A stretch of 64,000 nucleotides of DNA from Heterocephalus glaber (taxonomy: Eukaryota > Chordata > Mammalia > Rodentia > Bathyergidae), in assembly GCF_000247695.1 (NCBI RefSeq), contig NW_004624855.1, positions 6,066,328 to 6,130,327 on the forward strand, in the 5' to 3' direction. The notes below the pieces were generated by a model. It searched no databases. It had not been told where the DNA came from and saw only the letters and a list, made by a program, of their open reading frames with translations. This document shows positions 1 through 10,760 of the stretch, one piece after another. The translations under genes and the position numbers were made by a program. How positions within the stretch are numbered: position 1 is the first letter of the stretch; each line of letters opens with the position of its first letter.

Positions 1-2930
1 TGGTGTTCATGTAGCACATCTAAAAGAGCTACTCTTGAAGGTTATTTGATGATGAGCTAGATATCAGTGTTTTCAAGTTGCTAGAAAAGAGATTGCTGAT
101 TTCCTAGCACTTTCTAGGTTCTCTGGTCAGGAATTTCATTACCATTTCTAAAATGTGTTCCTCATATTACAGCTATAGATCATTTCCAAAAGGAATAAAC
201 ATATTTTGTTGAAAATCACTAATCCACTAGCAAAATTTTAAAATCATGAATTTGAACACATTTTAGTTGATAAAATAACATTTATTCAATCTACATGATT
301 AGATGACATTAATTAATAACATTTCTAGCTATTGCTTTTAGTTAGTGCAGGTTTATTTCACTCAGTGCAATCTATGTGCCCCTGCAAAATTGAGTGAATT
401 TAAAGTTATAAATTGAATCAAATTTGAATATACAAATCTCAATATTTAAATAATAGTCTGTGATGAGACCTTAGTAAGGTAACTAATATACAGTAGTATT
501 TTGTTTGTTATTGTAGTGACAGTTTTAGTTATCATGGTTCTTTACTGTACTTAAGTTTCACAAGTCTAGCCTTTCACACTGGGGAGCTATGCTCAACAAA
601 TTTCAATTCACTTGCTGGGAAAAATAGTAATACTTCTAGAAATTTCATCAGAGAAGGCTAAACAAAAGTTTAATTAAAAATTTTTCTAATTAACCAAACT
701 CCACTATTGGGCAACCTGTGAGGAAGTATAAAATAAAAATGCAAATGTTTAGTTTTCTCTACCTACCTGAGATTGCTGGCTGCCATGTAAAATCACAGGC
801 TGCTCTTTAGCCACCCCATCAATGCCTCTTCTCTGTGCCCTGCCCCTAGAACCTCATCTGACTTCAACTCTGAAGAGAAATGTCTAATAGGATGGATGAA
901 GTCTAAGGGATATCAATAAGAAAGGAGTTAATGTTCTAATTCTACATAGTGCCTATTTTGCTTCTGTATTCTAGGGGTTCTTTAGTCATTTTTCTGTTAT
1001 TAAACATACCATAATATTTCTATTGAAGTGCTTTTTTATAGTGCCAAATGAAGTCCACTGTAAAACAGGCTTGCACCAAATGAGTTATCTTTAATGTTCT
1101 AGTCTGGGCATCAGGTAAAATCTCTCTTTTCCCTTTTGTTTTCTTTGGATTTGTTTTTACTAAATAAGAATGTAAAACTTATAATGCAGTTATGTGGGTG
1201 AACCCTAGCTAGACAATACACCTCTGTGGTGTATTCACACCACCTACCTCAGGGGGGTGTTATTAACATCATAGTTTACGGCAAAAGGAGCAAAGGTTGT
1301 CATTAGCATGCTCTTACCTTCCAAGTGTGATCTCCAGGAAGAAGGAGTCTTTGTGTCTCTGTTGGGTCTAAATAGCCTACTGAGTCTTTTGGTTCTGTGT
1401 ATGAGCATCCTTGGAAGCACAATATGAATAGAGTTACTGGTGTTTTTATTTGCCTGTGCTTATTGCAAAGTATCCTTTTTCCATATCTATCATGGAGGAT
1501 GCCATGATTCTAGGGAAAAGATCAAGGATTTGAGGCTTTAGGATTCTATGTCTTGGATATTTTCCAACTTTAGTATCAGTAACATTTGGTATAGATCTAG
1601 CAGATTAGAGTAACCACAAGCACAGCAGGGTAGGGTGTGAGAGGTAAAGCCTCATTTGCAAGGACAAAAGCTCACGAGTAGGTAGAGACCTCTAGCGTTA
1701 ATACCTCAAACTGCAAGTACCTCTGCAAACTGGCTAAGCTGGATCCCTCAGGGAGGGTGGAGGACATTAGGAATCACAGGGAATTTATATATTTGAGTTT
1801 GAGAAGGTTTATGTCCAAAAGGACTTGCAACTACACTTTCTGAACTTGTGAATAATAGCCTTTAGGAAAGACTCAGACCCTAGTCTTCACAAAATAACTG
1901 ACCAGAGTAGGTTTAGCTCAAAGCAGCCAGAGCTTCTCAGTTTTTGGAACATTACTATGTGGAATTAGGAGATGTAATGTCCTGAGCATCCAGTATTGTG
2001 TTATCTCTTTTACCAATTTCTCTGTTACATCGAATGATTATGGTTGTGCCTTTTAAAGACCCAAAATATTCTCTTAACTACATTGAAATTATGAAGTTTG
2101 TACACTATCCTCTTTTTAACTGCTAGGAAAAAAAGGAATATTTCCTGCTTTTCACAAAGAAAATTGCCAGGCAAGAACTTAAAGGTTTGCCTTGTATCAC
2201 ATGCCTACTCTAGATTGGACACAGCTCAGTGGTTAGAAGCGATTCCATCGTTATCCTCTGGAAATCATATGGCCACTCTTTGCAGAAGTTAGTAGAGTGT
2301 TCCAGAGGAGAGCTCACAGCTCCTCTTGAATGGGAGTGTCAATTGGAATGGGAGAGAATTATTTCCTTCAAACAAGAACATGCTATCTTGTTTTCATAAA
2401 AATAAAAGTTTTCATAAAAATAAAAGTTCACTCTAATCACTTTTCACTTTGCTCACTCCTCCTATTTTTCTTCAGGCTTAACTTTTTCTTCCATGTAGAT
2501 GTTACATTTTATATGAGATTACTTGTTTGTTCAATAATAGTATTATCCAACACTTACACAGTCCTGACTACAGGGGCCCAGACTTTCTCCCCAACCTTTC
2601 TTCCCTCTCTCTCTCATCTCCAGAGAAGACAGATTGGTCATCATTCAGGAGAGACTGAAAAAGAACGTCATCAACTTAGCCAACTGACATTCCTAGGAAA
2701 TAAAAAGAAGTCACCTGATGGCCCTCACCAGAAATTACATGTGTGGCAGTAACTTCTTTCACTATGTTAATAAAAGACTTGCTCAAAATGATATTATCCA
2801 TCACCCAACTCAAGGAGACCAGGAAGTGACGTTTTAACATGTTCTTGGAATGGAAAGCACCATCTCTTGATCAGCATTAATAACTATCACATTCATTTAG
2901 CTCATTTTCTTTCTGGAACTTCTAAGGGTT
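1..2930. other. Non-coding stretch, no recognised element
   Basis: AT-rich sequence with stops in all frames. I recognise no SINE, LINE or LTR signature here. Two small structures are visible: an 18-bp unit repeated twice in tandem at 2391-2426 and a short inverted repeat at 1227-1244. Very old, unrecognisable repeats may be present. Confidence 0.5.
2391..2426. repeat. Two-copy 18-bp tandem repeat
   Basis: The unit TTTTCATAAAAATAAAAG occurs twice back to back with no mismatch, followed by the start of a third copy. This looks like recent local slippage or a short tandem duplication. Confidence 0.85.
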
Positions 2931-2947
2931 CAATACTCCATTTCTAG

Positions 2948-3131
2948 GATTTATTCTCTATGCATTTTGTCTCTCTGTATTTGTTTAGGTTCTGTAATTA
3001 TGCACATACCTACCAATTTTTGGCACTGTGACTATGTAGTAGCTACCTTCTACTTTATATATCCCAATGAGTCTCATGTGTTCTGTCAGTAAAGTTGATT
3101 CATCTTTCACATATTACTAGAAGAGACATTT
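2948..3131 (+). repeat. Diverged direct repeat, copy 1
   Basis: About 180 bp here is clearly similar to 3270-3441. Shared blocks include GGATTTATTCTCT.TGCATTTTGT, TTTAGGTTCTG, TATGCACA and CTCATGTGTTCTGTCA, in the same order and orientation. It is followed directly by a segment that is the reverse complement of sequence downstream of copy 2. Confidence 0.8.
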
Positions 3132-3133
3132 AT

Positions 3134-3255
3134 TTTGTTGACAATGATGGTGATTAGGGCTACTGTGCTAGGAAGAGGGTCAATGATATAGTGGGAAAAC
3201 TGATAAAAACATTTCAAATGTAGAGATGTGAGGGATAGAAAAAAGAAGTAATGGG
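3134..3255 (-). repeat. Inverted repeat, left arm
   Basis: The reverse complement aligns with 3490-3615. Shared blocks include TTTGAAATGT, ATCAGTTTTCCCACTAT, ACACAGTAGCCCTA (one mismatch) and CATTGTCA. By eye roughly 80% of positions match over about 90 bp. It sits between the two direct repeats. Confidence 0.8.
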
Positions 3256-3269
3256 GGGAAGCAGTTTAT

Positions 3270-3441
3270 AGGATTTATTCTCTGTGCATTTTGTTTAGGT
3301 TCTGCACTTATGCACAAACTTGTTTCTTGGGACTGTAACTATCTAATATCTACATTCTACTTCATATGCTCAAAAGGAAGCTCATGTGTTCTGTCATCAA
3401 AGTTGCTCTTACCTTTCACCCATTATTAATAGCGACATTAA
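3270..3441 (+). repeat. Diverged direct repeat, copy 2
   Basis: Partner of 2948-3131, offset by about 322 bp. It lacks a short stretch present in copy 1 after TGCATTTTGT. It runs on into the L2-like sequence that contains the right arm of the inverted repeat. Confidence 0.8.
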
Positions 3442-4205
3442 TTTTAACTCATTGCATAATTCTCAAATATAAAGGTTACCTTCTTTCTCTCTTCCTCAGA
3501 TCTCACATTTTATTTTTGCCATGCCTATGTTTGAAATGTCTTCATCAGTTTTCCCACTATGTCTTTAGCCTTCTTGCTAACACAGTAGCCCTAGTCACCA
3601 CCATTGTCACCAAAACCACTGCAAAAACCTCTGAATTTGTCTTTGCACTCCAGCTCTTGCTCATCTACTGTTAATTCAGCCTATTCAGGCACATTTGAAA
3701 CACAAACCACCCATGCCTCTTCCATGGCCCAAATGCACCAGCATCATCCATGACAGGAGTAACAATGTGCAAAGACCTTTCACTAGCTTCTCTTTTCATC
3801 ATTCCCTTCTACAATTTTCTCTTTGGCTTGCTCTGTTCTAACCACATTGACCTTTTTGTTGGTTAGCAATATATCAAACTTATGCCTGTGGCTCTAAAAT
3901 TGCTTACTCTAGATTTGACATACCTCATTAATTTTCTTTATTCAGCTTTCTTTTTATATATTGGTTCACCAAAATTTTCTTGATCTTTTTCATCTTGTTC
4001 TCTGTCCTTTTCTTCAATTCCCTTCATAGCACTTTTCTGCCCCTGGCATGTTAAGTTGTTTTTAACTTAGCTTCCATTTAGCCTCTGAATAATAAGGTTT
4101 TGTAGACAGCACTAATTTGTGTATTTCACTATGTTATCTATAGTGCCAAGTCCATACCAGAAAAAGATAGGTGCTCAGTAAATGCTGAATAAATAAATGA
4201 AAGAC
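3440..4205 (+). mobile_element. LINE/L2-like 3' end, sense
   Basis: The 3' part reads like an L2 tail: a block similar to GTGCCAAGTCC(A)TA, then AGGTGCTCAGTAAATGCTGAATAAATAAATGA near 4170-4200, which is the typical ancient L2 ending. Upstream, the CTTGCTCTGTTCTAACCACATTGACC region resembles the L2 block around CTAGCCACACTGGCC. Highly diverged with no open frame. The right arm of the inverted repeat (3490-3615) lies inside it. Confidence 0.65.
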
Positions 4206-4319
4206 TTAATGAATGAAATTTTGGAGATTTAATTAACTATATTCCCAACTTTAATTTGAATTTTAACTCATCCTTTTTTTTCTAAAATCATCATGTTTGT
4301 CTTGTATTCTGATTGTGTA

Positions 4320-4405
4320 TTTATATAGTACACTGTTCTAAATTTATTAATAGAATAGAAATAATTTATTAATAGAATATATTAATAGAATAGAATAGAA
4401 CAGGT
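4320..4405. repeat. TTAATAGAATA-type imperfect tandem repeat
   Basis: Short irregular iterations of ATTAATAGAATA and AATAGAATAGA immediately before the L1 fragment. Low-complexity AT sequence. Confidence 0.65.
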
Positions 4406-4427
4406 ATATTTTATGACAGTAGTTGGA

Positions 4428-5462
4428 ATGACAAAAACCATATAATAATCTCCACAGATGCAGAAAAAGCATTTGACAAAGTCCAATACCCATTCATGAC
4501 AAAAACTATACAAAAAATTGGAATAGAAGGTCTTTATCTCAATCTGATAAAAGCCACCTATGACAAACTGACAGCTAAAATGATAGTAAATTGACAAAAA
4601 CCAAAAGCTTTTACTCAAAATCAGGAACAAGACAAGGATGTTCACTGTCACCACTTCTGTTCAATATAGTTCTGGAAACACTAGCCACAGCAATTAGACA
4701 AGAGAAAGAAATAAACAGAATAAGGACAGGAAAGGAAGAATTTAAGGTATCATTATTTGCAGACCAAATAATGTAGATCCTAAAAACTTCACCAAAAGAC
4801 TTCTAGACTTAATAACCAAATTTAGCAGTATAGCTGGATACAAAGTCAACACTCAAAAATCAATAGCCTTTCTGTACACAAATAACAAATTCACTGAGAG
4901 AGAAATTAGGGAAACAACACCTTTTGCAATAATATCAAAAAAATACTTAGATATCAGCCTAATGAAGGTAATAAAAGACCTCTACATTGAAAACTATAGT
5001 ACTCTAAAAAAGGAAACAAAGAGGATATCAAAAACTGGAAAGACATCCCTTGTTCTTAGGTATGAGGAATCAATATAGTGAAAATGGCTATACTTCCAAA
5101 ATTTTTATACAGATTTAATGCAATCCTGATCAAAATTCCAACAGCTTATCTCACAGAATTAGAGAAAACAACCCTAAAATTCATTTGGAACCAGAGGAGA
5201 CCTAGAGTAGCAAATGTAATCCTGGGCAACAAAGGCAAGGTAGGGGGGCATCACAGTCCTTGACTTGAAATTATACTACAAAGCTACTGTGATAAAAACA
5301 ACATCATACTTGGGAAAACAAACAAACAAAAAACAGACCTGAGGATCACTGGAACAGATTAAAGTCAAAGAAAACAACTCCAAATATACCAGCCACCTTA
5401 TCTTTGACAAAGGAGCCAAACATCTTCACTGGAAGAAAGCCTCATTAATAAAGGGAATGTGG
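4428..5462 (+). pseudogene. L1 ORF2 fragment, dead
   Basis: Degenerate piece of a LINE-1 ORF2 (endonuclease/reverse transcriptase) in sense orientation, truncated at both ends. Reverse-transcriptase landmarks are readable across different frames: [10 protein letters not shown] near 4457, [15 protein letters not shown] near 4624, then LFAD at about 4750. At the catalytic FADD box the second aspartate is replaced (FADQ) and a stop follows within a few codons. C-terminal landmarks follow: [13 protein letters not shown] near 5112 and [13 protein letters not shown] near 5155. Several frameshifts and at least one internal deletion separate the blocks. No function remains. The sequence after 5462 is not L1. 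Confidence 0.9.
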
Positions 5463-5890
5463 TTTAAAATTACAACTGCAGTTATTTTTGTTCAATTATT
5501 TTTTTTCTTGTTGTTTTTATCTACAGTGACAAGGTTTTCTTGAATGTTGGATGATGCTTGGTCATTTAGTCAGTTGTTCACTTTTACTTTCTTCTGTTCA
5601 GAACCTTTACTGAAGTGGGAAGGACTCTTTTAAAGTAGCAAGGAGAATCGAAACAAGAAATAAATGCAACTGATTGCCACACATCAGAACTCAAGACGAT
5701 TGCAACAACAACTCCGGGAATAAGTTTGACTTCCCTATCTTGGAGTCTCTAGTAATGGATTTATAGATAACACATGAGACACTATAGTGCCACTTCACAT
5801 ATTTAAGCTGATCGCAGCTGCTGTCCCTGAAAACTGTAACTTTCTGTGGAACCAAAGGATATATCCATTGCCCACATGATAGTAATTGCC
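5463..5890. other. Unassigned segment with retained CpGs
   Basis: Single-copy-looking sequence between two L1 fragments. It contains several CpG dinucleotides (AATCGAAAC, AAGACGATTG, TCCGGG, GATCGCAG), uncommon in the surrounding DNA. I recognise no gene or repeat. It could be a conserved element, a retrocopied UTR or simply unmethylated history. Confidence 0.35.
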
Positions 5891-6324
5891 ATTTTCTTGT
5901 AACTTCATTGGTTCCCTGATTTTTAAAAGTTAAAATGTATTCAGGTACATTTATATAAAATGAAATGTCCCCAATTAAGATATATACTTTGACGTGTTTT
6001 GACCAGTGTACACAGCTATTTAATTATGGCCACAATCAATGTTGTATTGATTTTAAAATCAGTAGGGTTAGGGTGTCTCCACCACCGTAAAAAGTTTCTT
6101 CCTAACTCTGCCATAAGTGCCCCAGCCTCTGGCTCCAGAAAGCCAAGAATCTGTTTCTTGTCACTATTGATTTGTTTTTCTTGTTCTGGAATTTGATGCC
6201 AGTAGAGTTATGCAGGATGTCCTCTCTTCTGTCTGCTCTTTTTCCTCTGCAAGTTTTTGAGATTTATTCAAGTAATTGTGTATCAGTAACTCATTACATG
6301 ATTGCTGACCAATACTCTGCTGTC

Positions 6325-6339
6325 AAGAACACCAAAATA
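6325..6339. repeat. Target-site duplication, left copy
   Basis: AAGAACACCAAAATA here and AAGAATACCAAAATA at 6453-6467 flank the ID SINE and differ at one base. They show insertion into the older L1. Confidence 0.9.
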
Positions 6340-6413
6340 GGGGCCAGGGATTTAGCTCAGTGGTTCCACCACCTGCCTCGCAAGCACAAGGACCTGAGTT
6401 CAATCCCTGGTAC

Positions 6414-6454
<41 letters not shown>
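6340..6454 (+). mobile_element. ID-like tRNA-derived SINE
   Basis: Body GGGGCCAGGGATTTAGCTCA with an A-box (TTTAGCTCAGTGG) and a B-box (GAGTTCAATCC), ending GGTACC and a pure A tail of about 40 bases. The long uninterrupted tail and near-perfect target-site duplication mark it as one of the younger copies here. Core is of the CCTGCCTCGCAAG type. Confidence 0.95.
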
Positions 6455-6456
<2 letters not shown>

Positions 6457-6544
6457 ATACCAAAATATATGTATCCATTCACTTGTTGGTGGACATTTGG
6501 TATTTTTACAGTTTCAGGTTAAAATTTTTCAAAAAAGGTGTTGT

Positions 6545-6566
6545 AAATATTTGTGTACAAATATTT
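6545..6566. repeat. Perfect 10-bp inverted repeat
   Basis: AAATATTTGT, a 2-nt centre, then ACAAATATTT. Lies inside the antisense L1, where the ancestral text has only part of this symmetry, so it may have arisen by chance mutation. Confidence 0.85.
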
Positions 6567-7650
6567 GTGCTGTGATATGCTTTTATGTCTTCAGGGTAAA
6601 TATCTATGAGTGGGGTTGTTGGAGTGTATGATAAGTATAAATTAACTATTATAAGAAACTTTCAAAATGTTTTCAAAAGTGATTTTGCTATTATATAATT
6701 GTATGAGTTCCTGTTGCTCCATATTCTTCAAACAGTTGATATTGTCTACCTGTTTGTTTGTAATTTTTCAGGTTATATAATGATAGCTTACTATAGTTTT
6801 ATTGGCTTATGTTTGCTAGTTAAATATCATTTTATGTGCTTATTAGACATTTCTGTTTCATCTTTTGTAAAATAGATACTCAAATTTCTGATAATTTAAA
6901 AATTAAGTTTATCCATCTTCATATTGTTGAACTGCAGGGATCTTTAGTCTGTCTATCAGTGTTTTGGTTGGTATACATATTACTAATATTTCTCCTAGGC
7001 TGTGGTTTGACTTTTTCTTGATTTTGAGGTTTGAAAGGCAGTAGTGTTAAATTTTTGATGAAGAATAATGTTAATTTTTACATCATGATTTGTGTACTTT
7101 GTATCCTATATAACATATCTTCACTTAACAAATTTTGTGGAGATATTTCTCTACATTTCTTTCAGAAGATTCATATTTTTTAGCTCTGAACTTCAGGTCT
7201 AATATTGATTTTGAATTAATTTGTATGTATAATGTAAAATGAAGGTCAAGATTCAATTTTCCTCTCCAGATGTTTGTCCTGATTTTCTGGCTCCATTCAT
7301 TAGAAAATACTTTTTCTTCATTAAGTTCATCAGCATATTGATTGAAATCAATTGACCTTATATGTGTTGTCTTATTTCTGCAATTTGTGATATGTTCTGT
7401 TATACTGGTGTGTATATCTACTATGATTCGGATTCTGTTTTGCTTTGATGACTGTAAATATTGAGATCAATTGGTGGGAATTCTGTTTTTTTATTATTTT
7501 TCCTTTTGAAATGGTTTTTGTTATGCTAGGTACTTTGCAATTTCTATATAATTTTAGAATCAGCTTGGCTATTTCATTAAAAATTAATAAGCTACATTTT
7601 AGCATGACAATTATGATGACATTATCGTTATAACATTTATATGTCTGTCT

Positions 7651-8329
7651 TAGTATAGAATAGTCTTTCAGTCAAACACCTCCATCTAATCACAAGACAT
7701 TAAATGACATAAAGAAAATTCTTATTTAATCCTTATTTGTTATCCTTTAGTAGGATGCCATCTAAAGAGAACATACATATTGGCCTATAAATGTGCCTTA
7801 GAAGTTCGTAATGTGTAGCCCCTAATTTTAGTGTGTGACATTGTTTCGACTGTTTGGTGTCTGAACATCTCTAAGGGTGGTGACACATATAACATATACA
7901 TCACGTAAATTCTTGAAAAAATTATTATTTGACTGGTTATCTCATGTTGGCTTGACATGTACTTCTTATCACAAGTAGCTGGAGTGCAAGAGAAAGGCAG
8001 ATACCTGAATCAAAAAAGATCATTACCATAAACAATACCTTAGAAGACCTGAATACCCAGAAGACATGAATGTATACGCAATGAAACAAAAATGAGTATC
8101 AGTTACATGAAACCCTTTGTCCCTTAATTTTGTTTTTTACAAAGAGCATTTTAAATAAAACCTTATTTTTCTCACAAAAACTTCAATGAAAGAATCTAAA
8201 AGCCAGCAGGTTATAATCACTATTTCAATTTCTAAGTGTGACTTTCTCCCCAACCTGCCCTTCCATTCTAGTGTGCTCATGCTTAGATTATAAATGCTCT
8301 AATTTCTTAAAGTTTTGTTTATTTTTGCC
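7651..8329. other. Unassigned non-coding stretch
   Basis: Between the antisense L1 and the ERV remnant. No recognisable element; it may contain further eroded ERV or LTR sequence, but I cannot support that. Confidence 0.35.
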
Positions 8330-8803
8330 TAGAGGCTGACAAACTCCAAGCAGTCATACAAATGGAACCAATGACAACTGTGCTGCACTTCTTTTACCAG
8401 GATCAATCTTGTAAACAGCTCAACTGCTAAACTACGAAATGCAACTTCTATGTTGGATTCTGAAGTCCTCTGGACCTTCTCCTTATCCTCTTTGTGACAG
8501 GTTATTACTAGTTACTCCTGGTGGAAACACTTGTTGCTTATATTCATAACAATCTTGCTGACCTTATAATTTGGCCCATATATTCTTAACTATTTCTTTG
8601 GCTTTGTCTCCCTCCAGACTCAAAGCCATACACCTACCCAAGATGACAATGCCTGGCACCTATTGAAAGCCTTTAGATAGACCCTCTGCAGATTAAGTCT
8701 GATTGCTGATCACAACTAAGACCCTCTTCAGCCAAAAGTTGCAAGAACAGTCTTCACCCTGTGCTGCCTCACAGCAGTTAGGGGTACTTCTTTAGAGGGG
8801 GAA
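8330..8803 (+). pseudogene. ERV 3' internal remnant (env tail, polypurine tract)
   Basis: Decayed 3' internal region of a gammaretrovirus-like endogenous retrovirus. Around 8500-8600 a conceptual translation shows a hydrophobic stretch, then the GPYILN-like end of an envelope transmembrane subunit, broken by stops. A polypurine tract (AGAGGGGGAA) at 8794-8803 directly precedes the LTR, as expected for the primer of plus-strand synthesis. No gag or pol is recognisable upstream, so only the 3' end survives. Non-functional. Confidence 0.65.
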
Positions 8804-8867
8804 TATTATAGATAGGTAAGTTAATTAAAGATCTTGTAGGCAGTTAGACAGGGCCAGTGCACAAGTA

Positions 8868-8910
8868 GCCAACGTGGAGGACAATTGAACCAACATGGAG
8901 GACAATCAAG
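8868..8910 (+). repeat. LTR short tandem repeat, about 20 bp x 2
   Basis: CCAACGTGGAGGACAATTGAA is followed at once by CCAACATGGAGGACAATCAA. Two copies of a unit of about 21 bp in the LTR U3 region. Confidence 0.85.
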
Positions 8911-9131
8911 ACACATTCACTGAAAGCCGCAAGCAGCATTGTAAAATAAGAGAAACTACCACACCCATGTGCTTCCCCTAAGGATGGAGAGCAGTGATTG
9001 ATATTCTAAATAGGTATCAATCACCTGGGTGGGGGACAAAGATCTTCCAGGAAAGATCCCTAACATGCCCCTTTCCACCAAAAATCCTTGATCATTCTTT
9101 GTATGCTTGCTATGTGACTTGTTCCCCCATT

Positions 9132-9281
9132 TAATCAATATTATCTAAGCAACTATACTTGTCATAATCTTATGGGTTGCTCATAGTTTTGTCCACCTTG
9201 TGATTTCTCATTGGATCAAATATTACCTAAGCAACTGTACTTGTAATCTTACTAGTTCACTATAGTTTTGTCTCACCTTGA
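9132..9281 (+). repeat. LTR U3 tandem duplication, about 75 bp x 2
   Basis: Two successive diverged copies share ATCAA..ATTA.CTAAGCAACT.TACTTGT, AATCTTA, TATAGTTTTGTC and CACCTTG. Repeat units of this size upstream of the TATA-like box resemble duplicated enhancers of retroviral LTRs. Confidence 0.8.
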
Positions 9282-9412
9282 ACCCGCCTCACCTCATGGC
9301 TTTGTCCCATAAAACACCTTTGAGAAGTTGGGTGAACAGGAAACCCATTTTCTGGTCCCATTTCTGTTTCTCTTAGACAGAAGTTTTCTCCAATAAATTT
9401 TTCCTACTCTTA

Positions 9413-10075
9413 AAAAAAATTAAGGAGTTATTCTTTTAGATTGCAATGAAAGTCTACATTAATTGGAAGAGTTGTTACCTTAAGAATATTGAAGATTTTA
9501 ATCAATAAATGTCACATTTTTCTACATATCTAGATCTTATATAATTTGCTTTTTGGTATTTCTGGAAGTAATTTTTATATTACAATTGTGTATTTCTAAG
9601 TGAAATAAAATTGATTTTTATATATTAACTTTTTTCCTGTGCCCATTATTAAATTAACTTATCAAATCAAATACATTTTTGGAGGATCTTTAAAATTTTA
9701 TACATATTTTATCTGCAAAAATAAAGATATTTTATGTTGTCACTTACTTATTTTAAAGTTCCTTATCACACTATACTGAGGCTCTGGTAGAAAATACTGG
9801 AAAGAGGTATAACCTTACTTTTGTTGTTGATGTTGGGGTGGGAGTAGAATATTAACTATTTCACAAAGGTGTAGGTTTTTGTAAGGTATGTTTAACAGAT
9901 TAATGAAGTCCTTGATCATATCAATGTGCCGAAAGTTTTCAACAGTTGATGATGATTGCATGTGTTCCATATAATATTTCCTTTTATTGTTTTTGTGCTA
10001 TTATATCCTTCTGTGTTTATTTTGTTGCATTTTTTAAGGTTTCATTTCATATAAGTCAATTAATATAGTCCTGTA
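9413..10075. other. AT-rich stretch, nothing recognised
   Basis: Non-coding, AT-rich, no confident repeat assignment. Confidence 0.5.
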
Positions 10076-10760
10076 TTTTTTAATTTATTCATGTATTATT
10101 TTTTGTGGGTATATGTGTGATGAGGATACTTAGGATACACCTTGTCTGCAAATTTCAAATGTACAGTAGAGTATTTTTACCTACTGTCATCATGCAATAA
10201 TTGATCAGTCCTGTATAACTGAAAAAATTGTATTCTTCAACCAACATTTCCAAATTTGCTCTTCCTTTCCTGCCCTGGTAACTCTTTATTAGTACACTAT
10301 AATCCTATAAATTTGAATATTTTAGGTTCCACAAATAAGTGAAGCCATATAGTGTTTGTCTTTCAGTGTCTGACTTATTTCACATAGTGTAATTTCTTCA
10401 TAAGACCATGAATGTTGTCACAAATAGTAGGATTTTCATTTTAAAGTCTGAGTAATATTCCATTTCACTGTATTTAACTCACTTTCTTTATCCATTCATC
10501 TGTCTATGGACAGAGAGGCTGTTTCCATATCTTAGCGATCTTGAACAATGGTGAAATTAAAATAATTCAAGTATTTCTACAAGATCCTGATATCAGAAGT
10601 GGGATGTTGACTCAAATAATAGGTTCATTTGCAGTTTTCTGAGGAAATTCAATAGTGTTTTTTCATAGATACTTACTAATTTCAGCAGCATTCAAGGACT
10701 ACTTTTTCTTAACATTCTTGCTAATATATACAATCTTTCTTAAATAGCAATTACCATGCT
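10076..10760 (-). mobile_element. L1 3' end, antisense
   Basis: Reverse complement of an L1 ORF2 C-terminus and 3' UTR. Recognisable blocks include AAGTGAAGCCATATAGTGTTTGTC, GACTTATTTCACATAGTGTAAT, GAGTAATATTCCATTTCACTG and TTTATCCATTCATCTGTCTATGGACA. Strongly diverged, so an old copy. Confidence 0.8.

Larger units (their letters stand above)
5900..7650 (-). mobile_element. Old L1 (L1M-type) 3' portion, antisense
   Basis: Antisense LINE-1. From about 6465 the text follows the reverse complement of ORF2 and its tail in order: CATTCACTTGTTGGTGGACATTTGG, GGGTAAATATCTATGAGTGG, TATAAGAAACTTTCAAAATGTTTTC, GTGCTTATTAGACATT, ATCAATTGACCTTATATGTGT, ATTTTAGAATCAGCTTGGCTATTTC. 5900-6340 is probably its 3' UTR, with weaker support. 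Heavily mutated with no usable frame. Split by the ID SINE at 6340-6454. Confidence 0.85.
8804..9412 (+). mobile_element. ERV long terminal repeat (ERV1-like), sense
   Basis: Starts TATTATAG after the polypurine tract (probably from TGTTATAG) and ends about 9412 after CCTACTCTT. U3 holds two sets of internal duplications (see separate entries). A TATA-like CCCATAAAACACC lies near 9307 and a polyadenylation signal AATAAA at about 9391, giving the order U3-R-U5. About 609 bp, typical for this class. No second LTR is present in the window. Confidence 0.75.

Noticed and set aside
2330..2752. 140-codon frame
   Set aside because: No family resemblance; part of its length is the 18-bp tandem repeat, and open length of this size is expected by chance in 64 kb.
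6172..6522. 116-codon frame ending in a lysine run
   Set aside because: Antisense L1 plus ID SINE and its A tail.
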